In this document: piece by piece, positions 48,721-62,349 of the stretch | How positions within the stretch are numbered: position 1 is the first letter of the stretch | How the letters are laid out: every line of letters begins with the position of its first letter | Origin: Malachius bipustulatus | Taxonomy: Eukaryota > Arthropoda > Insecta > Coleoptera > Melyridae | Assembly: GCA_910589415.1 (NCBI GenBank) | Contig: OU342634.1 | Coordinates: 17,047,144 to 17,111,143 of the forward strand | DNA: 64,000 nucleotides | Direction: 5' to 3' | Position numbers and translations under genes: made by a program | The notes under the pieces: model-generated | Database searches by the model: none | The model's input: only the letters and a program-made list of their open reading frames with translations | What the model was told of the DNA's origin: nothing

Positions 48721-48924
48721 TCACATCCCAATTTTACATAATTTTATTCTTATAAATAAATAGTATTCTAACCGCGGGCCTTCTTTTCTGTTTTTTTTTT
48801 TTTTTGTACACTGCCTTTTATTCTTCTACTTCTTTTCTATTCTACTCCACTTCTATTAATAAGGTCAAGAGTGGCACCACGAAATCTAGTAATAAAGTAA
48901 ATAAATTTGTAGAGAATCGAGATA

Positions 48925-49165
48925 GCGATGCGAATAGCACGGCAGTTTAGGTCGTTGACTGTTAAGCGCCGTTGACGCTACCACCATCTGGGTGCGAATC
49001 CCAGCTCGGCATGGTTGTTTGTGTTCGTGAATTCAACTATGTATTTATGAAAATACAATTTTTGTCTGGGTAAATGAGCCCGATCCCGATTACCAGAGTG
49101 GAGCGACTATGTCCCATCTTACACAGTTAAGACCGATGCTCCCCTTTTATTAAACAAAAAGTTAT
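48925..49165 (+). mobile_element. tRNA-derived SINE, copy 2 (plus strand)
   Basis: The head carries TAGCACGGCAG (A-box-like), GTTTAGGTCGTTGACTG, and a B box GGGTGCGAATCCC at 48990-49002 with one change from the consensus (TTCGAA to TGCGAA). It continues with CAGCTCGGCATGGTTGTTT exactly as in copy 1. The body contains ATTACCAGAGTGGAGCGACT, ACACAGTTAAGAC and CGATGCTCCCC, then a TTTTATTAAACAAAAA tail. End points are approximate; no clear flanking direct repeat was found by eye. Confidence 0.8.
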
Positions 49166-51739
49166 TGATAGTTTTATTAAATCTTATAATTTTCAATCTT
49201 ATAACATTGTTCAATACATTGAATAATTATTATGACAGAAATTCTGTAATGTTTTCAAGTCGTAGTTTATCATTTAGAAAATTAGTTAAGCAGGTTAAAG
49301 AAAGACCTATTTATGCAATTTTTTGATTTTATAGCCGATAGAAATATTTTATAAGAGTTTCTCTGGATATAGAACATAAGCACATAGGATAAGGGAAATT
49401 ATCTTACAACGCGACAAACTCTGCACCATATCGTGATATTATGTTTCTCAGCAGCAAATCTGCTACACCCTGTATATTATTAAGGAAGCCCTCAAAGTGA
49501 AAATAATACAAACCTGCAGGGAGGAAACAATTTCTAAGGTCCGGAGTCAGGAATCTGACCTATCCTATGACACTTGATACGGATGCAAGCTGTTTAGTTT
49601 GCTATTCGGGACATCCATTCAAAGTTCTCGCATCTCTATTTACAAGAACGACCTTAAGACTGTTTACGACCCACATAACTTTGCATGTCATTAAGCTACA
49701 TAAATTATCATACGAACTACACCTATATTATATTATACGTCAATATGGTCAGCTTCAAATACATATATGGTCCATACTCTGTATTACTGTAACGAAAATC
49801 AGTGAATGAATTAACCAAAACCAAACCAATTACATATTGGCCGGGTTGTTTGAAGCTGGAGTTCAACGAGCGTCTATTTACCATCAATAAAATTGCGATG
49901 GATGTGCACTACCGACTTGAATTTAATATACAACTCACAATCGTTGGTTCCCTTCAATGTTTATCAGGGTAATTTATTGGTTACACAGATACTTGTTAAT
50001 TCGTAATAATCTGCTAAAATGTTTATTAATTAACCTTTAAATACGATTGAGGCTACTAATGAGCATTGTTAAATTGCAACGGACTGTTTGATCGTGGATG
50101 ATCTTAGCCCTGCGATGGGATACATAACAAATAGTATCAAAACGGCATTTTTCATAAGACTCGAACGGTATTGGCGGTCATCGATCTAAAGCAAGAATAG
50201 AACAAGAAGCTCCTATATAATTGTTTAATGTGCCAGCGATGCGCTGCAAGCTTGGTGTGGCGGTGGATGCTGTAGATGTGAAGGAAAACTTCATGGCTTT
50301 AGAAAAAATGCGGTAAAATTATGTTCCAAATGATTCTGATGGCGGCTTTTGAAGAATTGAGCACCATAAATCTGTAAATAGAAATTTATAAAAGACGGAA
50401 GAGTTCCCCGCAAATTCTGCCGCGTTGGAACTCAAATTTCTAAATAATCCTGCAGACATAGAAGCAGACGTAGCTTGATGGTACGGTACGGAGGAAGCTG
50501 AAAGAAAAACTTCCCCACTTGAAAAGTATGAGCAGACCGTTAGTAATTCGGAAGAGTCCTGTAGAAGGAGACATCTCGAGTTCGCTTGATCGGAATTCCA
50601 CGAAGCAACTTCCAAGTGTGCTTGATTGCAGTTTGGAGTTTGAAGCGGCAAAAGCTAAGTACGTCGTTTTGAAGGAAGACGCGGTCAGTCCACATTGGAA
50701 GCGTATGCCTTCTCAATTGTCGAAAGTCTCGATTCGGTAGGTCGAGGCAATGATCTTGAAGAACTCTGCATTAATACCTAAAATGTCTTTAACGACACAA
50801 CCTCAGATGGTCTGGTGGAGCAAAGACGTCGATTTTTCGCTGTATTTTCACCTCATCAGCTTGTCATATCAACCAAAGTGACACTAGGAGAAGTATGCCG
50901 AACAGAGACGGAGTCAAGGCAGTTAAATACCTCCTTTTTCAACCCTTTCTTACCCTTCTAAGGTGTTGTATTTATATCAACACAACTTTCATCAATTTCT
51001 GTAGTGAAAAATATCTTCAGAGCGCTGTTTTTACCATTGTAGTTTCTTTACTACAACATTTTAGTTTGTACATCTGCCACTGGAGCAGCACTAGATAGTA
51101 TATTTTATTTATTATACCGGGTGATTTTAAATGATTGAAAATTTTCAAGTGAGTTGGTATTACTCAGTTATTAAATTATTGATGACATATACTGTTTATT
51201 TTGAATCTGCAAATTTCTAAGCCAGCCAGAAAGTCAGTAAGCTTGAATAAGGTATACAATTCGATATAAACGTGAAAATTCACTGTCGAGCAAAACACTT
51301 TTTCAGTCGTTACTATTATTGTCGAACGTGTGTTTTGGAATGCGGATGGAAATTGGATATACATACTCAAAATATGTTGTTTTGAGCAGTTTTTCGAAAT
51401 GTTCCTGGGGAAGTAAATTTTGCTTTCAGAATGTATTTAGTCAATTAACTCTACGACAGAATAATAATTCTAAATATAGGTTTTTACAAACTACTATAAC
51501 AAAATAGCAACAGCACTTTGAAAGTCAAATCTACATTGATAAATCAGAAGTGGACAAACGATATTGAAAATAGGATTCAACGAAATCCACAGAAATAATC
51601 AAATTATCTGGCCAGTCAGGTTAGTTCTTATCCCTTTGGCACGCTGTGACAATAATTATTATTTCTGAAAGTCAATTAAATTTAGATAATAACGAAAATA
51701 AATGTATTATAATTATGTATTTGCTAATCTGGCACCTGA

Positions 51740-51806
51740 AATTTTGAAGATTGCTTCAAATCACTTGAAATACAAGCTCGCGTATGCGCACCTTCATGAC
51801 CTAGTT
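51740..51806 (+). repeat. Dispersed repeat pair member (with 56418-56495)
   Basis: TTTTGAAGATTGCTTCAAATC, then CGTATGCGCACCTTCATGACC and TAGTTA match 56418-56495 in the same orientation with many small changes. Confidence 0.5.
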
Positions 51807-53400
51807 AGATAAAAACTGCTAGACGTTAATTACTCTTTTTGTGACAGTGAAAACAGTGATACATTTCGTGAAGACTGGACTGGAATTAATGGGAAGCTAG
51901 TCGAAGATCATCAATTACTGGACTTAGGAAATAAATCACTTAATTTAAATTAAGTACCCTATTAAGTACTATTAGGATACTAATACTAAAAAATAAGATA
52001 TCTAAAGTGTTCTATCTAAACTCGGGTACTTCCACAACATTGAGTATATTTCATAGGTATATTCATTCCGTCATGATTCGTTTTTAAGTGGATCAAAGGA
52101 AATTGAATTTCCTCGAATTTTCATTACAACTGGATTAGATTACCGTTTTTCTTTGTGAAGCAAAATTATAAAATCCCACCAATCCATACTAGCTTCCAGC
52201 GTACTCACATATTATTATTATGATGCCGCTTTCGAGTTGATTGCAATATTAAATCCCATGACAGCTTTCTTTTTAAAGTGATTTTTTTTTTAGTTTGTTA
52301 TAGAACACGTAGAATAGACGTTCATGAGACCGGGGTTTTCTATAGCTGAGTTTTTTTTAGCAGGGAAAAGGTCAAACTGACTGATTAAATTTAGGTACAA
52401 AAATATCATCAATGGCCTTAATTAAAAAGCTCATTTGAGTATTAATTTATTTAATAACTCTCTCAAGAATATGAAGAATACACTATGGTGATGATCTCTG
52501 TGATGAGTGCGCGGAGGTGGCCATTCGTCTGAGTAGTGCTGACGCTTGTTTTTTTTTTTCTTTTGTAAAATGCAATGATCTGAAGTCTGGACGGGGAAAA
52601 AGCAATTTCCCGCAGTAATGTTTTAGGAAATAATTTTGACTCTGAGTGCCCTATACATACAAACAACAGCAGTGTTGTAAAATACAAAATAAAATATTTA
52701 ATCACAGAAACCGGCAACCAACTATTAAAAAATGTATGCTAGTGTAAAATCATTGTATATCGTTAAAACTTTGGAAAACAAGGTCAAGAAACTCCCCTTA
52801 ATAGAACGTTATTAAAATCACATGTTAACTTCTTAAACAAACGCGAAATGTTGACTGTGAGAATTTACTTTACAATTAATAAAAAAAAAGTTCGAGCAGC
52901 ACAACTTCTCAACTATAGTTTCGAAGTTTTGAAGAACGAATAAAGTTTGTGTACCTAACGTACTTCGCGTCGCGCAAGTTTTTGTCATCCAAAAACTCAC
53001 GTAGTTTGTAGGAAATTCAAATGCAACCCGACGCGTGGAAGGAAGTTTCATGTTACTAATTGGTGTGTTTATTATGTAAGGTGACACAAAACTTAAGATA
53101 CTCCACTCAACTGTGGTTGCGGTTTTAGATGAAGACGAATATCCCTCATAATAATTATTATTAGGTATAGATACCTATACCTCAAGTCTTCTTCTCAAAT
53201 GGATTGATAACAACGTTTGCAAAAACTAAAGTCTTTAAACCAAATTATAATAAACATGCCCTGTTTATTGCTTTATCAATTATTTTCTGTAAAACACTGG
53301 AAAAAAATGGTTTCTAAAAATAGAATCATCCAAGTCAATTAAATTAATATACTATTAATATTAATAACTATTAAATAATAATATATTATGCAACGAGCTT

Positions 53401-53463
53401 ATAATGAAGGCTATTAATACGTGAGTATAACCATCATAATAAGAGCGTATTAATAGCCATTAT
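53401..53463. repeat. Hairpin, 13-bp perfect stem extended by 6 bp
   Basis: GGCTATTAATACG (53409-53421) pairs with CGTATTAATAGCC (53446-53458). An outer ATAATG/CATTAT pair is separated by a 2-nt bulge. Loop is 24 nt. Confidence 0.65.
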
Positions 53464-55835
53464 CTGCGAGTTCCATACACTATTTTTTCTACGACCCTTT
53501 TTTATTTCATAGAAAAGATTAAAAAATTATATATTTTAAATATTAAGCTTGTGTTGACATTATAATTAATAACATTGCCAGCCAATAATTACGATATTGT
53601 TTACCTGCGCACGCGACGGTCGCAGCGTTGCTGCTTTGAATACTATCACGGAGCGCTACGAATAATATAATACTTTATCTTCTTATCTTTTACATCGATA
53701 TACCTACCTATCAAATTAATTAGGGTAACATAAAATCTTGATAAATTTTCTTTGAATGTTACTTATGTTCTAAATTAAATAAACGTTCAGAAGGCACATC
53801 ACAAGGCAATTTTTTTCGTGAGTATGACAACTCTGTGACTTCGGTTGGTTTGGACCGACCCGATTGTGAGCGAAAAGGAACCGATTCGATTGCAAATGCT
53901 CCCCTGCCATTGGATAGCTTGACCAGTGCGTTAATGAAAACTTGTATCTTAATGAGACCCATTAAAGCACTGGTGATTCATATTTAATACGCATATTAAA
54001 GGTTAGGAGTAGAAAAATACTAATAATGATTGAATGTGGAAAATACTATGTAGAGTTTTAGGTAAGGTTAGAGCCCGGTAAGAAGCCTTTACAATAATAA
54101 TTTACAATAACTATATTGTTTAGGTCATATCCGGGTGAATATTAATTTGAATTTGGAATTTTCGTTCTAAATTAAATATTTCTAGGACTTCCTGTTCACC
54201 CTTCTGAGTCAACGTTTAATAACTTTTATGAATTCAGATAAATAGGTACAGTCCATCGAATACAGTTAAATTAAAAATTCCAATGTACATGTCAATCTAA
54301 AAAACAATAATAATAACAGTAATGAAACATATAGAGAAAAAAACTAACTACATTCCATACCGAGAACACACCAAACCAATTTCATGCACTCATATTAAAA
54401 CTGGAATTATAAAATCTTTTATGATTTGAAATTTAATCTCCACTTCAAATGCTCCCAAAGCCGATGCGGGGATAAGAAATCTGAGACGTCTTAAAACAAT
54501 AATCAAATTACTTTTCTGAATTCGTCGAAGAAGCTATTATTTTCTAATAACTCATTCAATTCTTAATATCCGAAGTAAGGGGGATCGAATACAGTGCACA
54601 GTAAAACTTGAAAATATCAGATTACAAATAATACTTTATATTAAAAACTTTGACAAAAGCTTTCAAGCTTAGTTGAGCTTTCCTGTTTTTTATTTGTTCT
54701 TCTGAATGCGGGGGGTATTATTGAAACGATTCTGCATTTGAACGATCACTTCGGGGATTGGGGCTTCTCATATTACGATTCCTTTGTTTAGTACATAATG
54801 TTGGATTATTTTCTTAACAGAGTTGTAAGTAGAAAAGATCATGATCGATATGAAAAGCATGTTCTGGGGATAGAATGCAGAATACATGATACAGCATTTC
54901 ATATTATGTAAATAAAATTTAAAATGTAATCGTCAAGGTGTCAGAAACATTTTTGTGATAAACGTTATGGGCCCCTGGAAACACCGTTAAGACAGCACGA
55001 AGGACTTCCCTGAGAAAAGTTACAGCGGAAGGAAGAAACACCACGCCATACAGAGAATATTAAAATCGATAAATGTCTTGGTACAAATTATTACATTATA
55101 CCTACTTCCATATTTTTACTCGGTCTTAAGCATCCAAATTCCAAAGCCTGAAATATTTATGTAGACATCGAAGTTTTAGAAGTTTGGGACAAAATTTAAC
55201 CAACTCGTTCATTCGATCGATTTCTTTTTTTTAATATGAAATGAATGTAAGTATTTGATACAATAAATAATCCAGAAATCCTTAAAATAAAATCGAGATG
55301 TTACATGAAGACTGACGCTCGGAATACGCGCGCATTAGCTTCCGGGGATGTGTTTTATAATTATTAATTAATAATTATTCGGAAGTTTGTTTATTGAATT
55401 TATTAACGTTCTGAAGCGGCTGATAATAATAATAAGATGCTATTTCAAATACTTCCGTGTTACTGCACTCTATTTTTTTTACTGGCCAAAGATTACTGGA
55501 AGACCTAAATACATTGAAAAATTGGGGATCATAAAATCATCATGTAAAGAATAATAATCATGTACTCAAATCAGAATCCATGTATTTTGATGAAACAGGA
55601 CACTATGACAATTAGCTGCAGTCACATTATTTACCGAGTCCTGCAACAGTGCATCGGGAATTCCTAGCAGCTTTACTGTTCGCGATAGAAAAAAAAAGAT
55701 GTAACAAAAAGTTGTATGGTATGAGCAGACCTATAACCCAAAATTGTTTTCAGTTATACATGCAGGATGGCCCAATATCACTGCACACCATAGCTTGGTT
55801 ATTTTAGAATAAATAGAACACCCTGTGTATTAAAA

Positions 55836-56248
55836 TTCAGTAAGAATGGTATTTAAAGTTGAAGTTTGTAACGAGTAATTGATGAGTTACATATAAATAA
55901 CAAATGAAAAACGCCCTTTTCCATTTTTAAAGCAGTTCACACTGAAAACGGTTCAAGATATTTGAAAACCATCTACATGTCCCTATTTAACTTTCCAGAA
56001 AAATCAGATAAAATTCATGATTAGTCTGATAATTTCCATCACCCTGTCTAACAATTTGATCCATAAAGACGGATACAACATGAAAAGTTAAGATAGGGAC
56101 ATGTAGGTAAGCCGTTTTTCCATCCTATATGAATCCATTTTCATAAAATGGTAAAACTGGAAAATTGGGATTTTCACCTGTTTATAACTCGAACGCTACT
56201 CAATTAACAACCAACTGTGAAAACCATTCTTACTGAATTTTCTTATAC
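55836..56248. mobile_element. Foldback element with ATTCAGTAAGAATGGT arm ends
   Basis: AAAATTCAGTAAGAATGGT at about 55840 pairs with ACCATTCTTACTGAATTTT near 56228-56246. Further in, CTACATGTCCCTAT near 55972 pairs with ATAGGGACATGTAG near 56092. Arms are about 190 bp, imperfect, with a short loop. An extra solo copy of the right arm (CACTTGTTTATAACTC, CACCATTCTTATTGG) lies at about 36785-36860. Confidence 0.65.
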
Positions 56249-56417
56249 CTACAATCTGAAGACTTAGACAAGCTGCTCTAAGAAATAACTTCTTCAAAGG
56301 GAGTGGGGAAAACCAAGATGAGCAGACATCGCAACTTCACTTATTTTCAGATACTCTCAGTAAACCAGCATTTTCATAAAATTCCTGTAAAATACTAATC
56401 TTGGGGAGTACCTATAT

Positions 56418-56495
56418 AGTTTTGAAGACTGCTTCTAATCGGAGATCAGATCACTTAAGATAGAGGCGCACGTATGCGCGCCTCCATGACCTAGT
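56418..56495 (+). repeat. Dispersed repeat pair member (with 51740-51806)
   Basis: Carries TTTTGAAGACTGCTTCTAATC and ACGTATGCGCGCCTCCATGA then CCTAGT. It immediately precedes the weak non-LTR C-terminal relic at 56497. Confidence 0.5.
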
Positions 56496-56496
56496 G

Positions 56497-56700
56497 CTTA
56501 ATTATAACAGATTAAATGTCTCCAGACATAACATATTACAGCGATTCAGAGAAGTTATGTCTACCTTTATATTGCAAATGTGAAGATGACTTGGAGCTGA
56601 TAGCACATTATTCCAGTTTCAACCACAAGTATTCCATGCACCGACGAATGATCCTACAGTATACATTACACCATATCATTAATTAAAAGGCTTCGCTCTA
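56497..56700 (+). pseudogene. Possible non-LTR ORF2 C-terminal relic
   Basis: One frame gives RLNVSRHNILQRF and another, after a shift, LYCKCEDDLELIAHYSSF and KYSMHRRMILQY. This recalls the C-x-C..H..C tail region of RNase H-bearing non-LTR ORF2 proteins, like that at 18.2-18.5 kb. The last Cys is missing and the frame shifts once. Weak. Confidence 0.3.
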
Positions 56701-59700
56701 AAATTACATAAGTACTCGTTTCTTCTAGTGATCAATGGTTGGTTACAATAAAATGAAAAGTACGCACTTCATCAGAAGTGACATATTTAACGCATTAACG
56801 CAGCAAAAAGTCCGCAAAACAAGCATTCCATTTTTCTCTCCTATTCTCACCTTTTTGCTCTCCAGACCACCGGAACGAGAGAAAGTTTAGAAGAGTGAAG
56901 GTGCAACTGTCCTACCAAAGAAGAAGAAAAACGCGATCGGTTACTCTTTGTTTCACTGTTTGTTCTTCTATTATCGGGAGGGAATGAACAAGTGTAAAGT
57001 GAACAAGGGCGCTAGAGGGAATCCCTGGTAGAGGATGAAGCTACCCTCTTTTTTTACTTTTGTTACCGACCCCCCACCCTTCTGAAGGACGATAGGTGGG
57101 AACAACATGTCCCAGATATCTTTTACGGACGGAACCAAGAGAAAAGATTTTTTTACCTACTAGCTCCACTGGCCGTCGCCCAAGATAAACTCTTTCGTAG
57201 AGGCTAGAAGGATGATCTCTCCTCAGAAGGAAAGAATTGTTACTTTTGACCCCGAGATTTTGTCTCATTGTCATTGACGAGAAGATGGTAATGATCTAGC
57301 CCACCAAAATAAGTGGGCTAGACACACTTTCTTCTCTTGCGGGAGCAACCACCTTTCCTTCGTTCCTCTCGTTCCTCTATACGTCCTCGTAGTGAAGAAA
57401 ACTCGCAGTAGAGGGGTACCCTGATACAATGCGTCCGGTTGAGCCGGAAATCGCCATCAACTTTCAGATTTTCTTCAAGACGCCCTTACGCCGTTTTATG
57501 ATATTTTGAGCAGTTTTCGATGTAAATGGTAGTAAAAATCACAGGTCATACTATACATAATACTAATTTTTCTTCACTATTCTAGCGGTTTACACGTCTT
57601 ACATTGACCTAGCACAATTTAGGAATGTATCCAAAAAATAAATTTTCATTAATTAGCTACTTTGTTTCAGGAAAAAAACATAACTTTTAATTTCAGAGCG
57701 AAGTTTTCTAAACTTTCCTAAAAATATGACCGCTTTAGGGACATAATGAAATTCTAAATTAACGCCCCGGTAAAAGTATTTTAAGAATTACAGTCCTGAG
57801 ATCTGTTACCAAATTTCTGGAGCAAAATCAGATTATTTCCGCAAGTAGTAAAAAGCGACGACAATGCCGAGGCACTATCAGACGATAAACTTTGCAAGAA
57901 ATCGATGTGAACGTATATTTTGCTTAATGATAATTCACCCACAGAATTAATTTAAAAGTAAAAAGTTTTCACATTAAACCCGAGATAATAGAAGTAATGA
58001 AACAAAGTCGACATTTATTTTCTAAAGCAAAATGAAACGCGGGCGCGGACCTTTTAATTACATTAGAAGAAAACAGGCTTTACATAACCAAATTAATCTT
58101 CAGGGTAACAAAATAAGACGTCCTTAGTATCTTAGCAAGTCTCATTTAGTGCGCTGTGCATTGTGCTGGTGCTGGATATTATTAATGCAGGTACAATCTA
58201 CCTGTGAAAGGTACTTGCTGATTCAACAAAACATTCATTACAATAATGTATTCATTTACTTAATTAATTAGGGACCGTTTTCTTGGTATTAAATCAACTT
58301 GAGAGGAAACAATACATTGAAGCGTAATAATTCCTTTATGTACTTGTTGTACTTAGTTCTAATTTTACTTACCCTTCCAAGTTATTCTTACATTACAACT
58401 AAACAAACATTTCATAATACTAACAGATTTTTTTTTCATAAACAATATTTTAAATACGATCTTTCCTCAACTTTACATTCTACAAAATAAGTCTCAACAA
58501 TGTTGCAAAAAATTTGTTTCATTTTTTATTTATTTAATGTACTCGTATTAATGATGTGTGAAGGACATTAATCAAAAATAGTAGTTAAACATAGTGACTG
58601 TATCTTCCAAATTGAAAAGCACTCATGTTTCTGAAGCCAAAGCAAGTAATTATCAAAGGTTCGATTTTCCAGAATAGATATCACGGCATGTGAGAACTCA
58701 ATTATCTATAAAAAAAAACCGCCCATGTCAGCGGATACACCTCTGTGGGATTCCCAATAGAGTCGAGAAACCTTTCAAGTGCAGCAGCTCTACCTATATC
58801 GCTTCTTATTCGCCCCTTTTATAATTATTGACATCAAGTTACTCTTATATAAATTGATATTGTTAACGCAGTGGTTTAGAGGGCTTCATAGACAAAACAA
58901 AACTACTACTATATTTATACAAAACAAAAAACATTAGTGGCTCAAACACAAAGTGTCTCAAAATATGCCAATTCGCTTATAATCATCCAACGGGTGGCCA
59001 AATAAGGCTGAAAGGTACTGTATCTGAAAGACAATTGGTCCTAAATCCCCAAAATAAAAATTTTACAAACTTTAGAGACCACGAGAAATTCAATGAAAAT
59101 ATTTTTAATATGGTCGTTGTTTTAATAGGGACACCTGTATTTTATTAAATTATTAATTTTTTTAATGAAATTTAGCTTATGATCTGATTAAAGTGTCAAC
59201 GACGTAGATACGTAGTCTACGTTATTAATATTTTATTTTCGTGTTAATTCAAAAATCGTGTATACGGTTCCCTCTCTAAAGCATATTAAACCATCTTTTT
59301 TTTTCATGATCACTCTTATTACTAACAGCTTCAAATAAAATATTCGCGATTCTTCTCGCTATTATAAAAAATTCACTACACACACAACCTGGACAAACAA
59401 GATAATTACTTGTTAGATTCAATTAAAGACTCCTCCTCTAATTTCCCAAATTCGGGTATAATAATAGAGGCCATAGAGAACCAAGAATTGTTGTAGTAGA
59501 TCTCATCTCATGCTGCCATTAATTATTACCAGAAATCTGATAGCATTGTTAAGCTATGTACTAGGTAACCGTTTTCAGGACAAGAGAGCTATAAAATATG
59601 CCATTCCACCAAATAGGATAACAGATTCTAGGTCAAGTGAACCCAAAGCCACAGCAACCGATTCCACTAAAACCTTGTTTCACGTTTTGATTTTCTGTCT

Positions 59701-60334
59701 TAACTGCTCCAAATAAAACTCCCATCCTACTGAAGTATAGCTTTTAAGTAGACTGCTAAAGAATCGCAATCTCGTCGATTACTGTCAGTACTAACTGTCA
59801 CTGAAAGAAGGATACTTTTTATCGATTGTTCGAGAAAAAAGCATTTCTGGGTCCTAGTCCCGGTGCATGTTTGCTGTAGTTCTTTGAATTCATTCGTGTA
59901 AACACTGAATATAAAAAGTTTGTCGGATATGTATTAAACAGTAATTACTAGTACAAACCATGTACAAAATTGGAACGTAGCCATGAACAGAAAGTCAACA
60001 TACGATTTGCATTCACTTTGATACCTGCTCGATCCAAATCTACCGTGTCGGGGGATAGCTAAAATCGAAAGAGACACTTCGTTCGGTGACGTGTTACTAA
60101 ACCGGCGTTTGTTCTGTCATGTATGAAATGTAAACAAAGCAAAGTATACAAAAGATATTCATCAAACTTGCAGCATGAAAGGCAGTAAGCTAAGTTTTAC
60201 ATTTTTTCCCTAAGGAAAGTTTTCGGAGCTATTTGACAGAAATCCGATACCGAAATAGCATCAGAAAGCTCAATAAATCAAAATGCTAAATACATATTTC
60301 AAAAAACAATTTTTACACATACTTCCTCCTACCT

Positions 60335-60499
60335 CGCAGTAACTGATATTACTAAAAAAGCAATTTCTTACAACAGAAACTTACGTTTGCAGGAATACTT
60401 CCTCTGATGGAGAAGCGGTAAAGAGGAAATGTCCCTCAAAACATAAATTTCTGCTTGCCGGTTCTCCAAAATTGATTTTTAGTAATATCAGTTACTGCG
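60335..60499. repeat. Perfect 24-bp inverted repeat with 117-bp spacer
   Basis: CGCAGTAACTGATATTACTA (start 60335, continuing AAAA to 60358) is exactly complementary to 60476-60499, which ends AGTAATATCAGTTACTGCG. The spacer has no gene. Confidence 0.8.
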
Positions 60500-62349
60500 C
60501 ATTATTTCGGTCGTCCGTGAGGTGTAGTATTAGATTGAGAAAGCCTATGTGTAACCCGTACAGAAACAATACGAGAAAGTCACCTGCAGCAATGAGAATG
60601 GCAAAAGAAGAAGATCTGATCTAAGATCTAACGAATAATCAGAAAAGACTACCTAAATTTAGAACTAAAGCTAAACAGAAATATATTTAAATATCTCAAA
60701 CATCTTGTACATTTAGAAAATTAATCATTAAAAAAAAAGAGTTAATATAGCACCTTGTGATATAAATGGGTGAATTCTCCATGAAATTGGCGCCAAAAAG
60801 ATGTAACATTTCAAATTGTCAAAATATCAATTGAATTTTTATTTAGCGGTTCAATTTTAGCTCACTTGAAGATCTCAGAGATAATTTTTGTATAGTTCCC
60901 TAAACTAATTGAAATTATTCAAATACATATTATGAGGGATTCATCACGAATGACTCTATACCTATAATAACAGTAAGACAAAAATAAATTATTTGTAATG
61001 ATTTTTTTTAAACATCATTTTGTCAAGTGAATTGACAAGGACATTTTATTTTCAATAGTTCACATGTTTTAAAATATGCCATTCCAAAAATTGTAATATT
61101 TTTCAGGTATTTTTGACGTATATTTTGAGGTATCTATCTTTGAGGGGAATTTTTAGGAATCTATAAAAAAATCTATAATAAAAAACAATAAAAAAAGGAA
61201 TATAAAAAAGAGTCTAAAAATGACGGGTTCTTATTTGGGTAATTCCGAGGATAATCTATGCACACATTTTCTGTATTTTCTATACCCCATCACATTATAG
61301 CACAATACAGTAAAATAATATCGCTATAACCTACCACATAAATATAATAATAAGACAACAGTACACATAATATACAGAAAATCAGCATATTTTTCATTTT
61401 TCGTTATAAATTTTTAAATTAATAAATAAAATATTCCTTTTTATAAATCACTGAGAGAGTGAATGAGAAACATTTTCTTCCTTATTAAATAAAAATGGGA
61501 GTTTCTAATTATTTTTCCATAAAAATTTCTATCCTAGTTTTTATTTAGAGGTATTTTAAATCAAATATTTTATTGTTTTTAAAATAATTCTAATTTCGAT
61601 AGTTATTATCAAATTCTCATTTACCTACGAGAAATAAATAAATTTGTGATTTCTTTGGAAGATTGATATGATCATCTCAAATCGAGGAATTCTACCCCTA
61701 TGTTATTCCTCCCCCAAACCTACAATCAACAATCTGAAAGAGATAACATCTTGATTTATATACCGTTTGAGGTAAACTTCTTTTAGAAGTCATTAAGTTC
61801 GTAGACCTTACAATAATTTTCATTTTCAATCAATATCTTACATAATGGTCTTTTGTTATACTAACACAATACAAACATCAACCTGTGATCCAATAATCCC
61901 TATTTTTATAACTACTCCAGTCAAATAGTAAAAAAAAAGCACTCAAATTGTGTTAATTAGAAGTTTAAAAAAATTTTAATAGTAGGTAGGGGGCGCCCCT
62001 AGATCACTCCAGCCAAATTTCCCCCCTTGGATTCCGTAAGGGATGGCCACCATCTTGAATTTAATTGACGAGATTATGTATCTTGCTAAAAATCGGTTGA
62101 ACGCAAAAAGTACAATTTTACAAAACATTTTTAGGTGGATATACCAAGAGACTTCTGTTTCGAACGTTTTTTTTTTTAATTTCTTATTGCTCAAAACATA
62201 TAAAATCTCGAAAATGTCACTACAGGGGGGTGAAATCAGTTATCGATTTTACATCAAAACGGTCAATCGGGGTTAATATCTACAATATTCAAGTTTTAAA
62301 AAGTTTTCGTGCTTGGTACGAAAACAGAGAGCGCCAAAAGTCGACAAAA

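Larger units (their letters stand above)
49166..55835. other. Intergenic; one unrecognised GC-richer stretch
   Basis: 50216-50900 is locally GC-richer and leaves frames open on both strands (minus 50319-50651, plus 50519-50740). None is recognisable, and the + strand reading is broken by stops. The rest is AT-rich with the hairpin at 53401 and a perfect 22-bp A/T palindrome at 55357-55378. Confidence 0.55.

Noticed and set aside
48925..49020. Genuine tRNA gene on the plus strand
   Set aside because: Same reasoning; the B box carries a TTCGAA to TGCGAA change and the downstream SINE body is present.
50216..50900. Possible gene in a GC-richer stretch
   Set aside because: The + strand reading is broken by stops, the competing minus frame is equally long, and nothing is recognisable. 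Left as unrecognised.
55357..55378. Perfect 22-bp palindrome ATAATTATTAATTAATAATTAT
   Set aside because: Composed only of A and T in AT-rich DNA; chance is sufficient.
57297..57320. TAGCCCAC..GTGGGCTA hairpin as a regulatory RNA
   Set aside because: An 8-bp stem without repeat copies or context is too weak.
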